Origin: Phalacrocorax aristotelis
Lineage: Eukaryota; Chordata; Aves; Suliformes; Phalacrocoracidae
DNA length: 64,000 nt
Direction of reading: 5' to 3'
Assembly (NCBI RefSeq): GCF_949628215.1
Contig: NC_134286.1
Coordinates: 1,488,001 to 1,552,000, forward strand
The notes below the pieces were generated by a model. It saw only the letters and a program-made list of their open reading frames with translations, was not told the DNA's origin and ran no database searches. A program made the translations under genes and the position numbers. Positions within the stretch are counted from its first letter, which is position 1, and each line of letters starts with the position of its first letter. Shown here piece by piece: positions 24,600 through 36,520 of this stretch.

Positions 24600-25925
24600 T
24601 CCACTTTCATTAATTTCCCCACTGCTCCATCATGGTTGGGAGCTCTGACTCATAATTTTTTTTCAGTCTTTAACACATTTTTTTTTCCCCAAGGAGATGC
24701 TACGTTTAAAAGTTAATTAGTTTCCTCACAAATGTGTCAGCCAATAGAATTGAGTTATGGTTATTAAAACCGTAAAAATTACACCAGTCTTACAGATCTG
24801 GACTATTTCTGAACATGTATTCATTGCATGCAAATGTCATTGGGATACAGATCATCTGCACTTCATGCTCTGATAAGACAATATGCTGAGACAGGGTGAG
24901 CTCCAAAAGAAACAAGATACAAGATCATGGTTTGGTTTGGTTTTTTGTGGGGTTGTGGTTTTTGTTTGTTTTTGTTTGGTTAGGATTTTTGTCTTTTTTT
25001 TTTTTTTTTAAAGAGTGCGATGTTAACTAGTAGTAGCCTGCAGAACTCTAATGCTGCCTGACATGTCCTTTTCTTATCTTTCACTCCTCTTACATGGCTG
25101 TAATTTTCATTTGGATGATTTCAGAAGAGCAGCTAAGTTATTTGCCTGTGTAAATATGCTGGTAATGCCAGGAAGATAAATGCTTGAACCAGTATTGAGT
25201 AACTTGGCTACAAGTAGAATTTCTGAAGGAACAACAACAACAGGAAGCAAATAGCAAGTTCTCAAAAATTTGTGCATCAAAGAAGTCAAAGTTTTATGGC
25301 CAAATGTTTGGCATTATGTTCCAAATGGCTATTTTTGGTAAACATACATTTTCAGGGAATTCAGGGTTGTGTGTGGCAAAACATGTCCCTCTGTCTGTGT
25401 GTCCTGCTACACAAATAGCATCAGTCAATAGCATGTCCAGTGGCAGGGCTTTTGTTCCCTACTCTCAATGTTGCCATAGTAATGTTGCAATATTTAGACC
25501 TAAAATATGTTTAGGAATGGAAGGCAAATGCCTGCTTTCCATAACGGCTATGAATGCTGACTCTTTTCTCTGCTGCTTTCCTGTGCATGTGATGAAGCTG
25601 TTTTATTTTTCTCCCTTGTTCCTGGTCTAAATGTTCCTGAAGCTGTTGCTGCTGTGGGTTTGCAATTTCTGTTACTGCATTTTTGTAGAGTTCTAGTTAT
25701 GGATCATTTCTCCTGTGGCAAAGTGTCAAGACAGAGCTGTCAGTTTAAAGCTTCAGAAACTACAGTCATTGAAATCAATAACTCCATGTAGGTAAAACTG
25801 GTCTTGTGCATGCAGCTGTGCTTACAGGGATGCTCAGTGGCTCCTCAGCAAAACAGCAAGGTGTGGATGGACATCCGTTGGGTTGTGCTCCGAGTGTGAG
25901 AGCGTGCCGTGTTTTTGCTGATTGG
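24600..25925 (+). repeat. Duplicated block B, copy 1 (AT-rich version)
   Basis: Aligns along its length with 47455-48743. Shared runs include GTTAATTAGTTT, GGGATACAGATCATCTGCAC and GGCAAAACATGTCCCTCTG. This copy is poorer in CpG: many sites that are CG in the other copy are TG or CA here. No coding exon is visible in either. Confidence 0.9.
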
Positions 25926-27531
25926 AGATGGAATAGAGCGTGTGCCTGTTAAATGTGAGGACAGTCAAAAGCTAGGAAGGACCCCAAGCAGGCTTGGTGG
26001 CACAACTGCAGTTTTAAAAGATCTTGACCATTTGATGAAATGGCCTGAAAAAAATCATTCCTTTTTTGTAAGGAGGTAGTTCACAAGGACAGATGGGTTG
26101 CTGTGCACTTTAAGAAAAACATTCAACTTGGGGCATATAGGGTGAGGAAATCTAGGCTATACTTAGGCTCGAGACAATGTATGGAGATCTCCCTGCCTCT
26201 CACCTGTGTGTATCTATGAAAGTGAGTTCTAGTGAAAATAAATCTGCCAAGGAGTCAAAAAAAGGCATGGTCATTTAAAAAAAATGCAAAAGGTCTGGTG
26301 GCCTGTATCAACAACTGTAACAAAGATGATGCAAAATACTTTTTCTTCCACTCAGTTGTAGTCTTAACAAGCCTTCACAAAAAAAAAAGGAAGCTTTAGA
26401 TTCCTACCCAGCTTTATGCTAAAGGGATTTTTCCTCTCTCAGCAGAATGTCAGCTGCCACCATTTCACTATAGTCACCCTTTTTCTGCCATGAAAGTATG
26501 AGACAGATGGAGAGAATCCATAGTGGTCTGCAGTACAAGGTATGTATGCGATGTGTGCCTGCGTTTTCCCTAAGGTATTTGTAGTATGGACTTTAAAGTT
26601 AACATTAAGAATGTACCAACTCTATTTCTATAGTTTTTCTATGAAATATTTTAACACAAATACTAAAAAGGTCTGTTCTGGACCGTGTTATGCCTGTGCA
26701 AAGCTTACTTCCCTCCATTTGTTTTCTCCTCCTGAAAGCGTAATCGTGTTAAAAGAGAAGCTGCAGCCTGAGCATTCACATGCCATTCAGGGAGTCGGAC
26801 AGATGCCACCTGAGACTTAACTGCTAGGACCGGAGTCCCTTTGCAGCAGGCAGCTCCACTGAGCTGACGGGTACCCGTTTTCGACTCCTTGCTCACACAC
26901 ACTCCCTCTTGGGCACTTTTTCTCCTCTCGGGCTCGACCCTGGGTTTCCCTGAAGCACAGTCTCAACATGATGTATGCCAGGCAAATTTCTTGAGTGATA
27001 CAGCAGTGAAGAGCAGCTTGAGGTGGGTGACCCTGGAGAGGGACCCGATAAAAAGGAATCTCTGGGTGATTATACCCTTACAATCTAAGTTCCCCTCCCC
27101 TCACCCGATGGTTCGGTCCAATAGCAATATTTGGGTCTGGGGTCTCCTTTTTCCTGATTGGATCCTTTCTCTGTCTCCAGGCAGGACATTCCTTTTCTTA
27201 TCTTAATGGATGCAGCTTCTGCTGAAGGTTGTGGCTACCTTGTCTGGTTTGCACTGGTTTCGGGGCTTTCCTTCACGTAGCTAAGTAAACGTTCAGTGTA
27301 TGGTCAGCATATCTAAGTGAAAGTTCCTAGTTTGTGGCCTTAAGGCTTTAGCAAGCCTTGCTACTGATGCCACGTATTGGATTCCATTTGAGCTAGGATG
27401 TGACTTCTACAGTCGTCTGTTTCTGTGTGCTTACTATTAAATGATACTGTGAAAATAATTTTGTACTAAAAGAGGAAAGAAACTGTTAGTAAGAGTTCAG
27501 ATGTTTAGAAGAAACAGACTTTGTTTTCACG
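25926..27531. other. No gene seen
   Basis: AT-rich sequence between block B and the next LTR. No family-like open frame. Confidence 0.4.
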
Positions 27532-28099
27532 TGGCCTGGTTTCGGCTGGGATAGGGTTAATGTTCTTTCTAGTAGCTGGTACAATGCTGTGTTTTGGATT
27601 TAGTATGAGAATGATGTTGATAACACACTGATGTTTTAGTTGTTGCTAAGTAATGCTTACACTAGTTAAGGACTTTTCAGCTGCCCATGATCTGCTGGGT
27701 GCACAAGAAGCTGGGAGAGGGCACAGCCAAGATAGCGGACTCCAGCTGGCCAAAGGGATATTCCGTGCCATATGACATCGTGCTCAGTATGTAAACCATG
27801 GGGAGCTGGCTGGGGAGGAGCAATTGCTGCTCAGGGACAGGCTGGGTGTCGGTTGGCAGGTGGAGAGTGGTTGCATCGCTTGTTTTTCCTGGCTTTTGTC
27901 CTGTTTCCCCCTCTGTCCCCCTCCCCCCTTGTTTTCCTTTTCATTAAAATTTATTATTATTATTTTAATTATTAAAGTGTTCTTAACCCACAAGTTTCCT
28001 TACTTTTGCCCTTCAGATCATCTCCCCCATCCCACTAGGGGTGGAGGGGATGAGTGAGCAGCTTTGTGGTGTTTAGCTGCCTGCCAGGTTAAACTACAA
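27532..28099 (+). mobile_element. ERVL-type solo LTR
   Basis: Starts TGGCCTGGTTTCGGCTGGGA and follows the ERVL LTR order: GTTGCTAAGTAATGCTTACA, CTGCTGGGTGCACAAGAAGC, AAAGGGATATTCCGTGCCAT, a degenerate TATA region, a TTTATTATTATTATTTT tract, then CCATCCCACTAGGGG and GGTTAAACTACA at the end. It is more complete than the copy at 19530. No internal genes and no clear target duplication were seen. Confidence 0.88.
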
Positions 28100-28399
28100 T
28101 GTCTTGATAAAAGCTTTATGCTTTTTCATTCAATAAGTTCTTTAAATACCTTATGGTAGGACTCAAAAACCTTACTGAGATACTAGCGTCTAAAAAGTAA
28201 TCAAGGTCAAAGAGGAGATGTAGACAAGATAGGACAAATTGGTGTCGCTTCAGCATGTTTTCCAGGCTTTCCCAAGAAGCATTAGCAGCCTTGTAACTAG
28301 TGACGGTGAGTCCTGATGTGGTTTTGGTGAGTTACTGCTTCAGTAGTGTACTTCTTCATTAACCTACAGTGTGCAATTTTTTATTCAGTTGGAAAGTGA

Positions 28400-29905
28400 T
28401 TTTTCAGAATGGAAATCTTTCTCATTCAAAGAAGTTGCATTTTATAAACTTCCATCAGAGTGAGTCTTCAGAGATATGATGTACTTTGCAGTAGAAGTCA
28501 TCAGCCTTTTCACTCATCCCAAGACTTTCAGTCATCAGAAGACTTATCACTCCCTTGAAAAAAAAAAAAAGTCAATTTTCTTCCAAAGACCCAAGTGCAG
28601 CACATCTTCCAAAAGTTGATGGCATTGCTGGTCTTTGTTTCTCAGTTGTAACAGTCGAGGTATCATAAAATATGTTCCTCTGTGTGCTTCAGTACAAGCA
28701 AATACATTAGCAAATCGGCCAGTCCTTTTTGGTAGCCTTATGTATTGTACAACTGCGGATATGATTCCCCCGCCGCCACAGTAAAACCACATGGGGATCT
28801 CTTATCTCACTGATTTTTTTTTTTTAATCATAAATGAAAGTTTAAAAAAAAGGTGAAATTGATGATTTACAAACTGATTTGCATTCTTTAAACTGTAACT
28901 GCCAAATAGATGTAGTGTATGATTTATTAGGTGTATTTAAGCAGTTAGGTATTTAATGAGAGAGGCGACTGAATATTTTGGGGTTTTTTTTCCGTGATAT
29001 TTTGAGGGACTGTTGTAAAGTACATTATTTCTGTCTCGCTTTCAATCGTGCATTTCCCTGGCAGTTCAGCAGCATCTCTTGGGCAGGGCAGCTGGGCGGA
29101 TGTCCCTCCCGACTCCATAACGTGCAAAAGCCCCCTAGTCAAGTTACTGCTATTTTAGAGGTAGATAATCTAATGGTGTGCATTAACAACTGTGCAAGTT
29201 AAATTATTGCAAAAGGAAAATGGTATGTTTTTATAGCTTAGGTATTTTTATTGAATGTGTATAAACACACGCACACCTTTTTAGCATAGACTGAACTACT
29301 GAGATTTGTTGTTTATTTTTTATTTTACTCTTTAAAGTTTGACACTTCATTTTTGGCTTTATTGACGAAGTAAGCAAGATGTGCAGCAGGGAAAGTGCTG
29401 TAGCTGTTGTGGTGGATCTGTAAGTGTAGATTCTGATTATGGTACACCCTTATCCTGCAGCCTCACAGGGTTATCTCACCGCAGTGGTGCTGTAAGGAAT
29501 GGATGGGACTTCTTCTGACACCAGCAGGAGTGTTTAGTTTTATGTGAAGAATCTGTTCAAAATGGTATCAATTAGTCTTAATACTACGTTTATCTGTTCA
29601 AATCACACTAGCTTTTAAAGGATGTGTTGTACTTAGAGCTGACCTGTTTACCTAGAATACTCTGGCTCAATTTACGTCCTACCCCTTATTCTCACTGAAT
29701 TCCAGCATTTTCTTCTGTGCTATTCTTTCAATATGCTAAAATGTAGTTTGGGATTTGTGTTTTTCAGATGTCTTGTAGGTGTCTTGTGATGTTCAACGGA
29801 TATCCCCCAGCTCAGGTTTGCCTCCTGGTCGTTAAGCATACTGAAGACAAAATACAGCTTGGGATTGCTGTTTTCCAGATGTCTCCTAAGTGTCTCGTGA
29901 TGCTC
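28400..29905 (+). repeat. Duplicated block D, copy 1 (AT-rich version)
   Basis: Aligns with 30545-31965 in the same orientation. Shared runs include TTCAGCAGCATCTCTTGGGC, TTTAAAGGATGTGTTGT and AGAATCTGTTCAAAATGGTA. CpG sites kept in the second copy are mostly TG or CA here. It ends in an exon-like segment that is internally duplicated by 111 bp. Confidence 0.92.
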
Positions 29906-30133
29906 AAGAGGCTGTCGAGGGAAAGGAGTGCGAGACGGGGATCGGTGCAGGCAGGCTGTGGCATCTGGCAGCATCTCAGGAGGTGCCTTTTCGCTTGGCT
30001 TTTTGCAGGTGCCGCTGGCAGGCTCGGAGCGGTGCTGCCGCATGCCTATGAGAGGTCTGAGAAGATGGGGCAGCGGCCAGCATCTAAGATCAGAGAATGC
30101 TGTGGTCCGTCGTCGAGCTCTTCAGTTTTGTAG
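29768..30133 (+). pseudogene. Exon-like segment with in-frame 111-bp duplication
   Basis: A 121-codon frame opens right after an acceptor (TGTTTTTCAG|ATG). Its start matches the cleaner candidate exon at 31924-32002, but the donor after GAAG is lost (ACAAAA instead of GTAAGG). The frame runs on through a copied intron end and a second exon start at 29879. The 111-bp spacing keeps frame. I do not recognise the product and treat this as a relic. Confidence 0.4.
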
Positions 30134-30544
30134 GTAACACGTGGGCCGTCTTTGGAACAGCGTATGAGCATTAGAAGTGAGCTGGGTAGTAATGAGGAAG
30201 TCACGGGGCGGTGATTTCTCACGAGCGTAACGGTAGTTTACTGTGTGTCGATACATTTGGTGCCACAAGTGATGATGGAAGCGGGGTGTGATGCTGGAAT
30301 CTCTGCAGAGCAGGTGAGCCGATGGGCATGTTCGTTTTGATGAGGGGGGTGCTCTGGAAGAGATCTGTGTTGACCCGTGTGATACTTATTGCTGGCCTTG
30401 GTGTTTTGTTTTTTTTTTTTACATGATGAAGAGGCACCTGGCCACTGCAAGAATATCCTGGTTAGCTGGTGTGTTTCTTGTTGTGAAAGGATTCATAATC
30501 TGGCCCATCTGAAAGCCCTGCAGTGTGACTTTTGCTAGGAAGAG
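30134..30544. other. Spacer between D copies, nothing recognised
   Basis: Moderately CpG-containing sequence separating the two D blocks. No gene or repeat assigned. Confidence 0.4.
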
Positions 30545-31965
30545 ATTTTGAAAAATTGAGATATTTCTTATTCAGTGAGGTTGCATTCTATGAACTTGCC
30601 ATCAGAGTGCATCTTAGAGACTGTGTCTTTGCCAGTAGAACTCATCAGCACAAGACTTGCAAAGTATTGTTTTTTTTTTTAAAGATAAAAAAATCAATGG
30701 TCCTCGCGGAGATCCAAGCACAGCACATAATCCAAATGTTGATGGCATTGGTAGTGCTTGGGTTCTCAGTTGTAACAGTCGAGATACCATAAAATACGGT
30801 TCCCCTGCATGCTTTGGTACAGCCAAACACATTAGCGTATCTGCCGGTCCTTCTTGGTAGCCCCATGTATTGCAACACTGGGGATTTGATTTGTGTGTTT
30901 TTTTGTTGTGGTATTTTTTTTTCCCCAAAAAAGTAAAACCATATTGGGGATCTCTTCTGTCATAAATGAAAGTTTAAAAAAAGCTAACATTGTCTGATTT
31001 ACGACGTGACTTGTGCTCTTTCAGCTGTAACTGCCAAGCAGATGTAGCGTACGATTTATTAGGTGTACTTAAGCAGGTAGGTATTTGTTGTAAATATTTA
31101 ATGAGAGGCGACTGAATGTTGTGGGGGACTTTTTTCCCCGCCGGTATTTTGAGGGAGCGCTCTTAAGTATTTTATTTCAGTCTCGCTTTCGATGCGTGTT
31201 TCCCTGGCAGTTCAGCAGCATCTCTTGGGCGGGGCAGCTGGGCGGACATCCCTCCCGACTCCATAACACGCCAAAACCCCCCAGTCACGTTGCTGCTGTG
31301 TATTTTGGAGATAGATAATGGAATGGCGCGCGTGAACGGCTGTGCGAGTTAAATGAACGCAGAAGGAAAATGGAAAGCTTTTAGAGCCTAGATGCTTGTA
31401 TTGGGTGTGTGTAAACACGCGCACGCCTTCTCAGCACAAAGTGAATTACTGAGATTTATTCTTAATTTTTAACGTTACTCTTTCAAGTTTGACGCTTCAC
31501 TTCAGGCTTCATTGAGCCAGGCAGCAAGACGTGCGGCGGCAGGGCAAGGGCTGTAGCTGCTGCGGTGGATCTGTAAGCGGAGGTTCTGGTTACGGTACAA
31601 CTTTGCCCTGCAGCCTCACGGGGTTATCTCCCCACAGCGGTGCCGTAAGGAAGGGATGAGACGTTTTCCAACACCAGCCAGAGCGTTCAGTGTTACGCAA
31701 AGAATCTGTTCAAAATGGTATCGGTTAGTCTTAATACTGTTTTCAAGTGTTCCAGTCACTCTAGCTTTTAAAGGATGTGTTGTGTTTTGACATGACCCGT
31801 TTGCCTAGAATCTTGCTGCGGCTCAATTTCCTTCCTATCCCTTATGCTGACTGAGCTCCTCCATTTTCTTCTGTGCTATTTTATTAACGTGCTGAAATAT
31901 AGTTTGGGATTTCTGTTTTTCAGATGTCTTCTAAGTGTCTCGTGATGCTCAAGAGATGCCCCCCG
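30545..31965 (+). repeat. Duplicated block D, copy 2 (CpG-rich version)
   Basis: Second D copy. Relative to copy 1 it retains CpG at many places, for example GAACGGCTGTGCGAG near 31334 against AACAACTGTGCAAG near 29184. The right end holds an intact-looking exon with both splice sites. Confidence 0.92.
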
Positions 31966-32002
31966 GCCCGGGTTTGCCTGCCGGTCGTTAAGCGTGGTGA
32001 AG
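31924..32002 (+). CDS. Candidate exon of an unidentified gene
   Basis: This 79-bp segment is bounded by TTTCTGTTTTTCAG and GAAG|GTAAGG, both strong splice signals. It opens with ATG and reads MSSKCLVMLKRCPP... for 26 codons plus one base. A diverged second version lies at 29768 in block D. The protein is not recognised. A good poly(A) signal lies 420 bp downstream, so transcription through here is plausible. Confidence 0.38.
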
Positions 32003-32421
32003 GTAAGGGGCCATCCCTCTGCCTGGGGGCTCCTGGCTCTGTCTCCAGCGGGTGCCCCGCAGGTGTGGCCGTGAGGGCTGCCTGGTGGGGAGAGTCGGGG
32101 CCCCCAGGGACCGGGGCTGTTTGTCGCCCCGGGGAGCCCGTCCCAGCGTGGGAACAGAGCGGGAGCATGGCTGAGCAGAGCCCGAGAGACGTGACGCCGT
32201 CCTCTGGCACGCTCCTGCTTTGCCGTGGGGCGGCCGCCAGCCTGCAGACAGGGGCTGGAGGGGCTGCAGCTGTTTGGGGGGCTGCCCCACCTTTTAGATT
32301 TAAGCAGAGCTCCCCCTTTTTTGGGGGGTGGGGGGTGTGTGTACCTTTGTAAATGGCACTATTAAAGTAATGAGCTGCAGGTTGGAGCAGGTTCCCTTGT
32401 TTAGTGCCCTTCTTGGGGGTG

Positions 32422-32455
32422 AATAAAATTGGGGGAGGGTGTGTGTGTGTGATGA
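32422..32455 (+). terminator. Candidate poly(A) signal
   Basis: AATAAA at 32422-32427 is followed within about 10 bases by a G/GT-rich element (GGGTGTGTGTGTGTG), the expected downstream element. It suits a plus-strand transcript passing through the candidate exon at 31924. Confidence 0.45.
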
Positions 32456-32589
32456 TGTCATGTGGGGTGCCCCGGTGTCACTGGGGGAGCTGATAATGCG
32501 TCAGAGGAACAGGTGAGTGGGGGCGTCATGTAGGGGTTCCCCCCCAAAAAGGGGGGTTGCAGCCCCAAAATGCCTGAAAATTCAGGGGG

Positions 32590-33310
32590 GCTATTACAAA
32601 AACCTCTTATTTTATATATATTGAAATGTAATATTAATTTATAGGTGTATAAAGGGATTTTAAAATAAGAACTTATCTCTCCTATATTATATAACGGATT
32701 TCAGGATACAAAAATTCTACATCGAGATACAGGGTTTTAAAACACAAAAGTAACTCGACTGTCTATATATCTACATTAAAAAATAAAGGAGTTTAAAATG
32801 AAGAAAAAGGATAGATGAAGGAATTCAAAGCAGAAGAAAGTCCGACTAGAGCGAGCATCTACGCTTAGTGTGTGTTACATAGTCTAAGTAGATGTGTAAT
32901 CTAAATAGAGGTTATATAGAGTGAAATAAGCCTAGGTGTAACTGTAAGTAGATGTCGAAATAGAGAAGTCGAAAAAGATTGAAGTGTCAAAGGGTAAGTA
33001 AGCAGATAGCTAGTCTAAATAGGTGGTTTATATACGTGTTAATATGGAAGTCTAAACAGGTATGTGTAAATAGATATTCTGTGTAAGTGTAAATAGCCTA
33101 AATAGGTGTAAGTGTAAATTTAATAGCTAAGTCTAAACAGGTATTGTATGTAAATGTAAAATAGATAGTATATATAAAATATAGATGTACTCTGTAAGGA
33201 TGTGTAAGTAGACACACAAGTGCAAATGTCTATGCTATATAAGGTTTTTAAAATGCAAAGAAACCATGTTGATAGAGATGTTTATAGAGAGGATTTAAAA
33301 ATTAAGACAC
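32590..33310 (+). repeat. AT-rich degenerate tandem repeat
   Basis: Loose repetition of a motif around GTCTAAATAGGTGTAAGTGTAAATAG-like units of about 20-30 bp, clearest at 32870-33230. Stop-rich in all frames. It lies abruptly between GC-rich neighbours. Confidence 0.65.
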
Positions 33311-33329
33311 ACACCCCACCCCCACCCCC

Positions 33330-33930
33330 CAATCAACTGAGGGCACAAAAGCGCTTTCAAATGCTGCCCCTTCCCTGTTCTCCTTCATCCATCCCGATTT
33401 GGGGCCGATTCCCCCAAATGGGGACTTCCCCCTCTGGGGCTGTGTAGGCAGCCTGGGAGCTGCTGCCAGGGCAGACAAACACCCCAAAGCCCCTGAGTCT
33501 GGGTCTGCAGTGGGGGGTGGAAAACCCCAAACAGACAAAATACCCAAACAGTTTTGGGGGAAAGAAAACAATTTGGGGCTCCTGGGAAAGCCCACTCCTG
33601 CTGGGTTTGTGCAGCTCGAAAGGAGGAAAAAAAAAGCAGGGGGGTGGGGTGGAACCCCACTAACCATTCTCATGCACAAAACCAGGAGCAAAAATCACTG
33701 ATTTCTGTGTTGTGGAAAGGGCCAAAGAGACCCAGAAGTGAACCATTTGGAAAAGCAATCCCAACTTTTACCTTATGGAAAAGCAAAAAAAGCCAAAGGA
33801 ACAAACCCCAAAAAACCCCAACAACAAAAAAAGCCAAGCCATCCAAACAGAAATCACCACCACCAAACGACCGCCCCAAAAACCCCAAATTGGGGAAAAT
33901 TTGGGGTGAAACACCGGCAGTTTGAGGGGC
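33330..33930 (+). repeat. CCCCAAA / TTTGGGG-rich low-complexity DNA
   Basis: Frequent CCCCAAA and TTTGGGG words on one strand, ending in a self-complementary CCCCAAATTGGGG with a further ATTTGGGG at 33884-33907. This style of intronic sequence is common in GC-rich avian regions. No gene is visible. Confidence 0.5.
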
Positions 33931-34739
33931 ATTGCTGGGGCTTCTCTGGAATGGATTCTCCGGAGTGGGTCAGTTATCTGGAGCAGATCATCTGCTGCAG
34001 GTTAGCCCGGGTGAGTTGCCCGTTGTGGATTATCCTGGGGGGACCCCCTGGTGTCAGTCATCCCCATGCATGTTCCCCATGGCGTGTCTGCCCAGACATG
34101 CCCCCGTCCAGCAGTGTCTGCCTCCTCCCCGGCCCTCCCTCTGCGTGTGTCTGTCCCCTCCCAAACGCTTTCCCCCAAAATGGCCCCCCCGCATGGCTTT
34201 TTCCCCGGTGACATCCCCCCCCCCCAGCTTCCCCTGGCCTCCTGTTCTGTGCTCGCTGAAGCCTTGTGCTTACGCAGGATGAGCAGAGCAGGGTCCTGGC
34301 AGCGCAGAGGCGAGGCGAGGCGCTGCCAAGCCAACGAAGCCCAAGGCTCAGCAGTGCACAACAACTTTGCAGGTCAGCCACTGGCACCTGGTCTGCCTGG
34401 CTGCCCCGTGCCCTGACGCACAGCTGCCCCCCTCACCCCAGGCAGCCTGCCTTCAGAAGGGCAGCTGTGTTCCCCTGATGGATTTTCTTCTTTAACCCTC
34501 TAGGACCTGTTGACTTGCTGCTCTCCCTGTCACAGCCCTGATGCCGCAGGCCTACAGCAACTGATGGGGCTTACTCTGGGGGGGTGGGGGGTGGGAAAGG
34601 GGACCTTTTTCCCCAGGTTGTTTGTGCTGCTTCTCCTCCCTAGGGCGTGGGGTGGGGGTGAGTGGGGCAGGAGGGAGGACGGTAACGGCCACCTGATTTT
34701 TAAAGCAGTCGAGACGGAAGGACTAAAATGCTCGAGGCA
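33931..34739. other. No gene seen
   Basis: GC-rich, proline-like frames only. A possible acceptor (TTTAACCCTCTAG) lies near 34503, without supporting exon content. Confidence 0.35.
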
Positions 34740-34929
34740 CTTTGGTGCTGGGCGGTGCGGAGGCAACGACTGACACTGCTGGGGCTGCGGGAGTGGGGAA
34801 GGTGCAGAGAAACATGAGCTCTGCGCACGCAGTAACGGTTCCGTTATCCCGGCGAACGTCACCCAGAGCCGGCGCGGGTCTTGCCCCAGGGAAGAGTCAC
34901 GGACGTCACGCCGCTGCCGCCGTGCTGTG

Positions 34930-35560
34930 CTACGGCAGCCGGGAATCGCGCATGCGCAGTGGCGGTGGTCTGTCCCTGCTGCCAGTGTGCGGCCGAACTG
35001 TGGTACTGCACTCGGAGCAGACGCATGCGCGGTGGCGACGTTGTGTCCCTGCTCGCTGCTGCCGCCGTCCGACGGAGCTCTGGTACTGCAAGCGGGACAG
35101 GCGCAGGCGCACTGGCGACCTTATCTGTGCTCGCTGCTGCCACCGAGCGACCAAACCCCCCTACCGCAGGCGGGAGCTGCGCTACCCTGGTGGAGATTTC
35201 CCCCCTCGCCCCTTCCCCGCTCGCGGCAGTCACTGATCGAGCATAATCGCGTACTGCAGACGGGGAGCCGCCCCTTCCCGATGGAGGTTTTTTCCGCTGG
35301 TCGGTGCTGCCACCGTGCAAGCAGATGCCGGTACTGCAGCCAGGCAGTTCCGTATGCGCGGTGGCGCTTTATTTTCTGCCCCCTACTTCCACCGAGCGCC
35401 CAAACGCTCGTACTGCAGGTGAGCAGCCGCGCATGTGTAGTGCTGACCTTTTAGCTCGCTGATGCCACCGTGTGACCAACCTGCGGTACTGCAGCCAGCA
35501 GCCGCGCACGGGCTGTAGCGACATTTTGCCGCGCTCACTTCTCCACGCCACTTAGTGACC
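34930..35560 (+). repeat. About 80-bp minisatellite with NRF-1-like sites
   Basis: Roughly eight diverged units of about 75-90 bp. Each unit carries a GCGCATGCGC-like word, then GTGGCGAC..., then CTCGCTGCTGCCACCG, then GGTACTGCAG. Clear unit starts are near 34948, 35026, 35100, 35178, 35268, 35350, 35430 and 35505. The GCATGCGC core is the NRF-1 binding motif. The array sits upstream of the CpG island at 36180. Confidence 0.75.
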
Positions 35561-35609
35561 CCCCCCCGGTACCTGGTGAAGGCACCGTGGGCGGCGGAAC
35601 CGTGTAGGC

Positions 35610-36180
35610 ACAGCCCTTAGTGACAGGTCCTGACCCCTTGCGATAGCCCGGTGAGGGTGGTGCTGATACCCCTCGCCACGCTCTTAGCTACGGGTCCCGC
35701 CCCTGGCGATGGGCGGGCGGGCGGGCTGATGTCTGACCCCTCTGGCCCCACCCACCTTTGCGACAGGCCCCGCCCCCTGGCGAGGGCCCTGGGGGGGTGG
35801 GGCCGTGCTCCTGTGCTCCCCATGACCCCCAGTTAGCAACAGGTCCCACCCCCTGGTGACAGCCTGGGGGTGTTGCTGGTGCTGCCTGGCCCCACCCTCC
35901 ATAGCAAGAGGCCCTGCCCGTGGTGATGGTTCCAGGGGCATTGCCAGCGTCCCTTTGGACACACCCCCTTAGTGACAGGCTCCACCCCTGGCAACGGCCC
36001 GGGGGGGCGGTACCAGCAGCTCCTCGTAATGACAGGCCCCACCCCCTGGCAACGGCCCGGGGGGCGGTGCCGGCTCTCTCCCCTTAGCGACAGGCCCCAC
36101 CCCCTGGCAACGGCCCGGGGGGCGGCGCCGGCTCTCTCCCCTTAGCAACAGGCCCCGCCCCCCGGCAACAGCCCGAGCCT
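35610..36180 (+). repeat. GC-box minisatellite, 56-75 bp units
   Basis: Nine or so units beginning CTTAGCGACAGGCCCC and containing CCACCCCCTGGCAACGGCCC then GGGGCGG. The last three are the most alike, with a 56-60 bp period. Each has a CCCCGCCC or CCCCACCC box, a potential Sp1/KLF site. It directly follows the NRF-1 array. Confidence 0.85.
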
Positions 36181-36520
36181 GTGTTTGCTCCGCTCGGGGG
36201 GCTCGGTTTGGGTGTTTTCTCTCCCCCCTCCCTCCCGTGCCGGGAACTCCAGGCGGCTCTCGTACGGCTCCCGGGGCCTTCACCCCTCGGGGGGCTCGGC
36301 CCGCCCCTTTCGCGGGGCGCTGTGGGAAGGGCGGGGGCGGGGCCCGGGGGTCGAAGAGCCCCGGCTCTGGCCCTGGGCTTCTCTGGCGTCGGTGCTCCCG
36401 TGTTCCCTCGGGCGGTCGCAGCTTTGGGGCTGTCTCAGCCCCCCGGGCAGGCGTGCTCTGGCGTTTAGAGAAGCGGAGGCGTTGCCTGAGGTAAGGATTT
36501 CAGAGCTTGGCACTCTCTGG
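36181..36520 (+). promoter_or_regulatory. CpG island and candidate first exon
   Basis: CpG-dense sequence downstream of the GC-box array. It ends at a strong donor, CCTGAG|GTAAGG (exon end 36490). It is likely a plus-strand promoter with a non-coding first exon. The gene itself was not identified. Confidence 0.5.
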
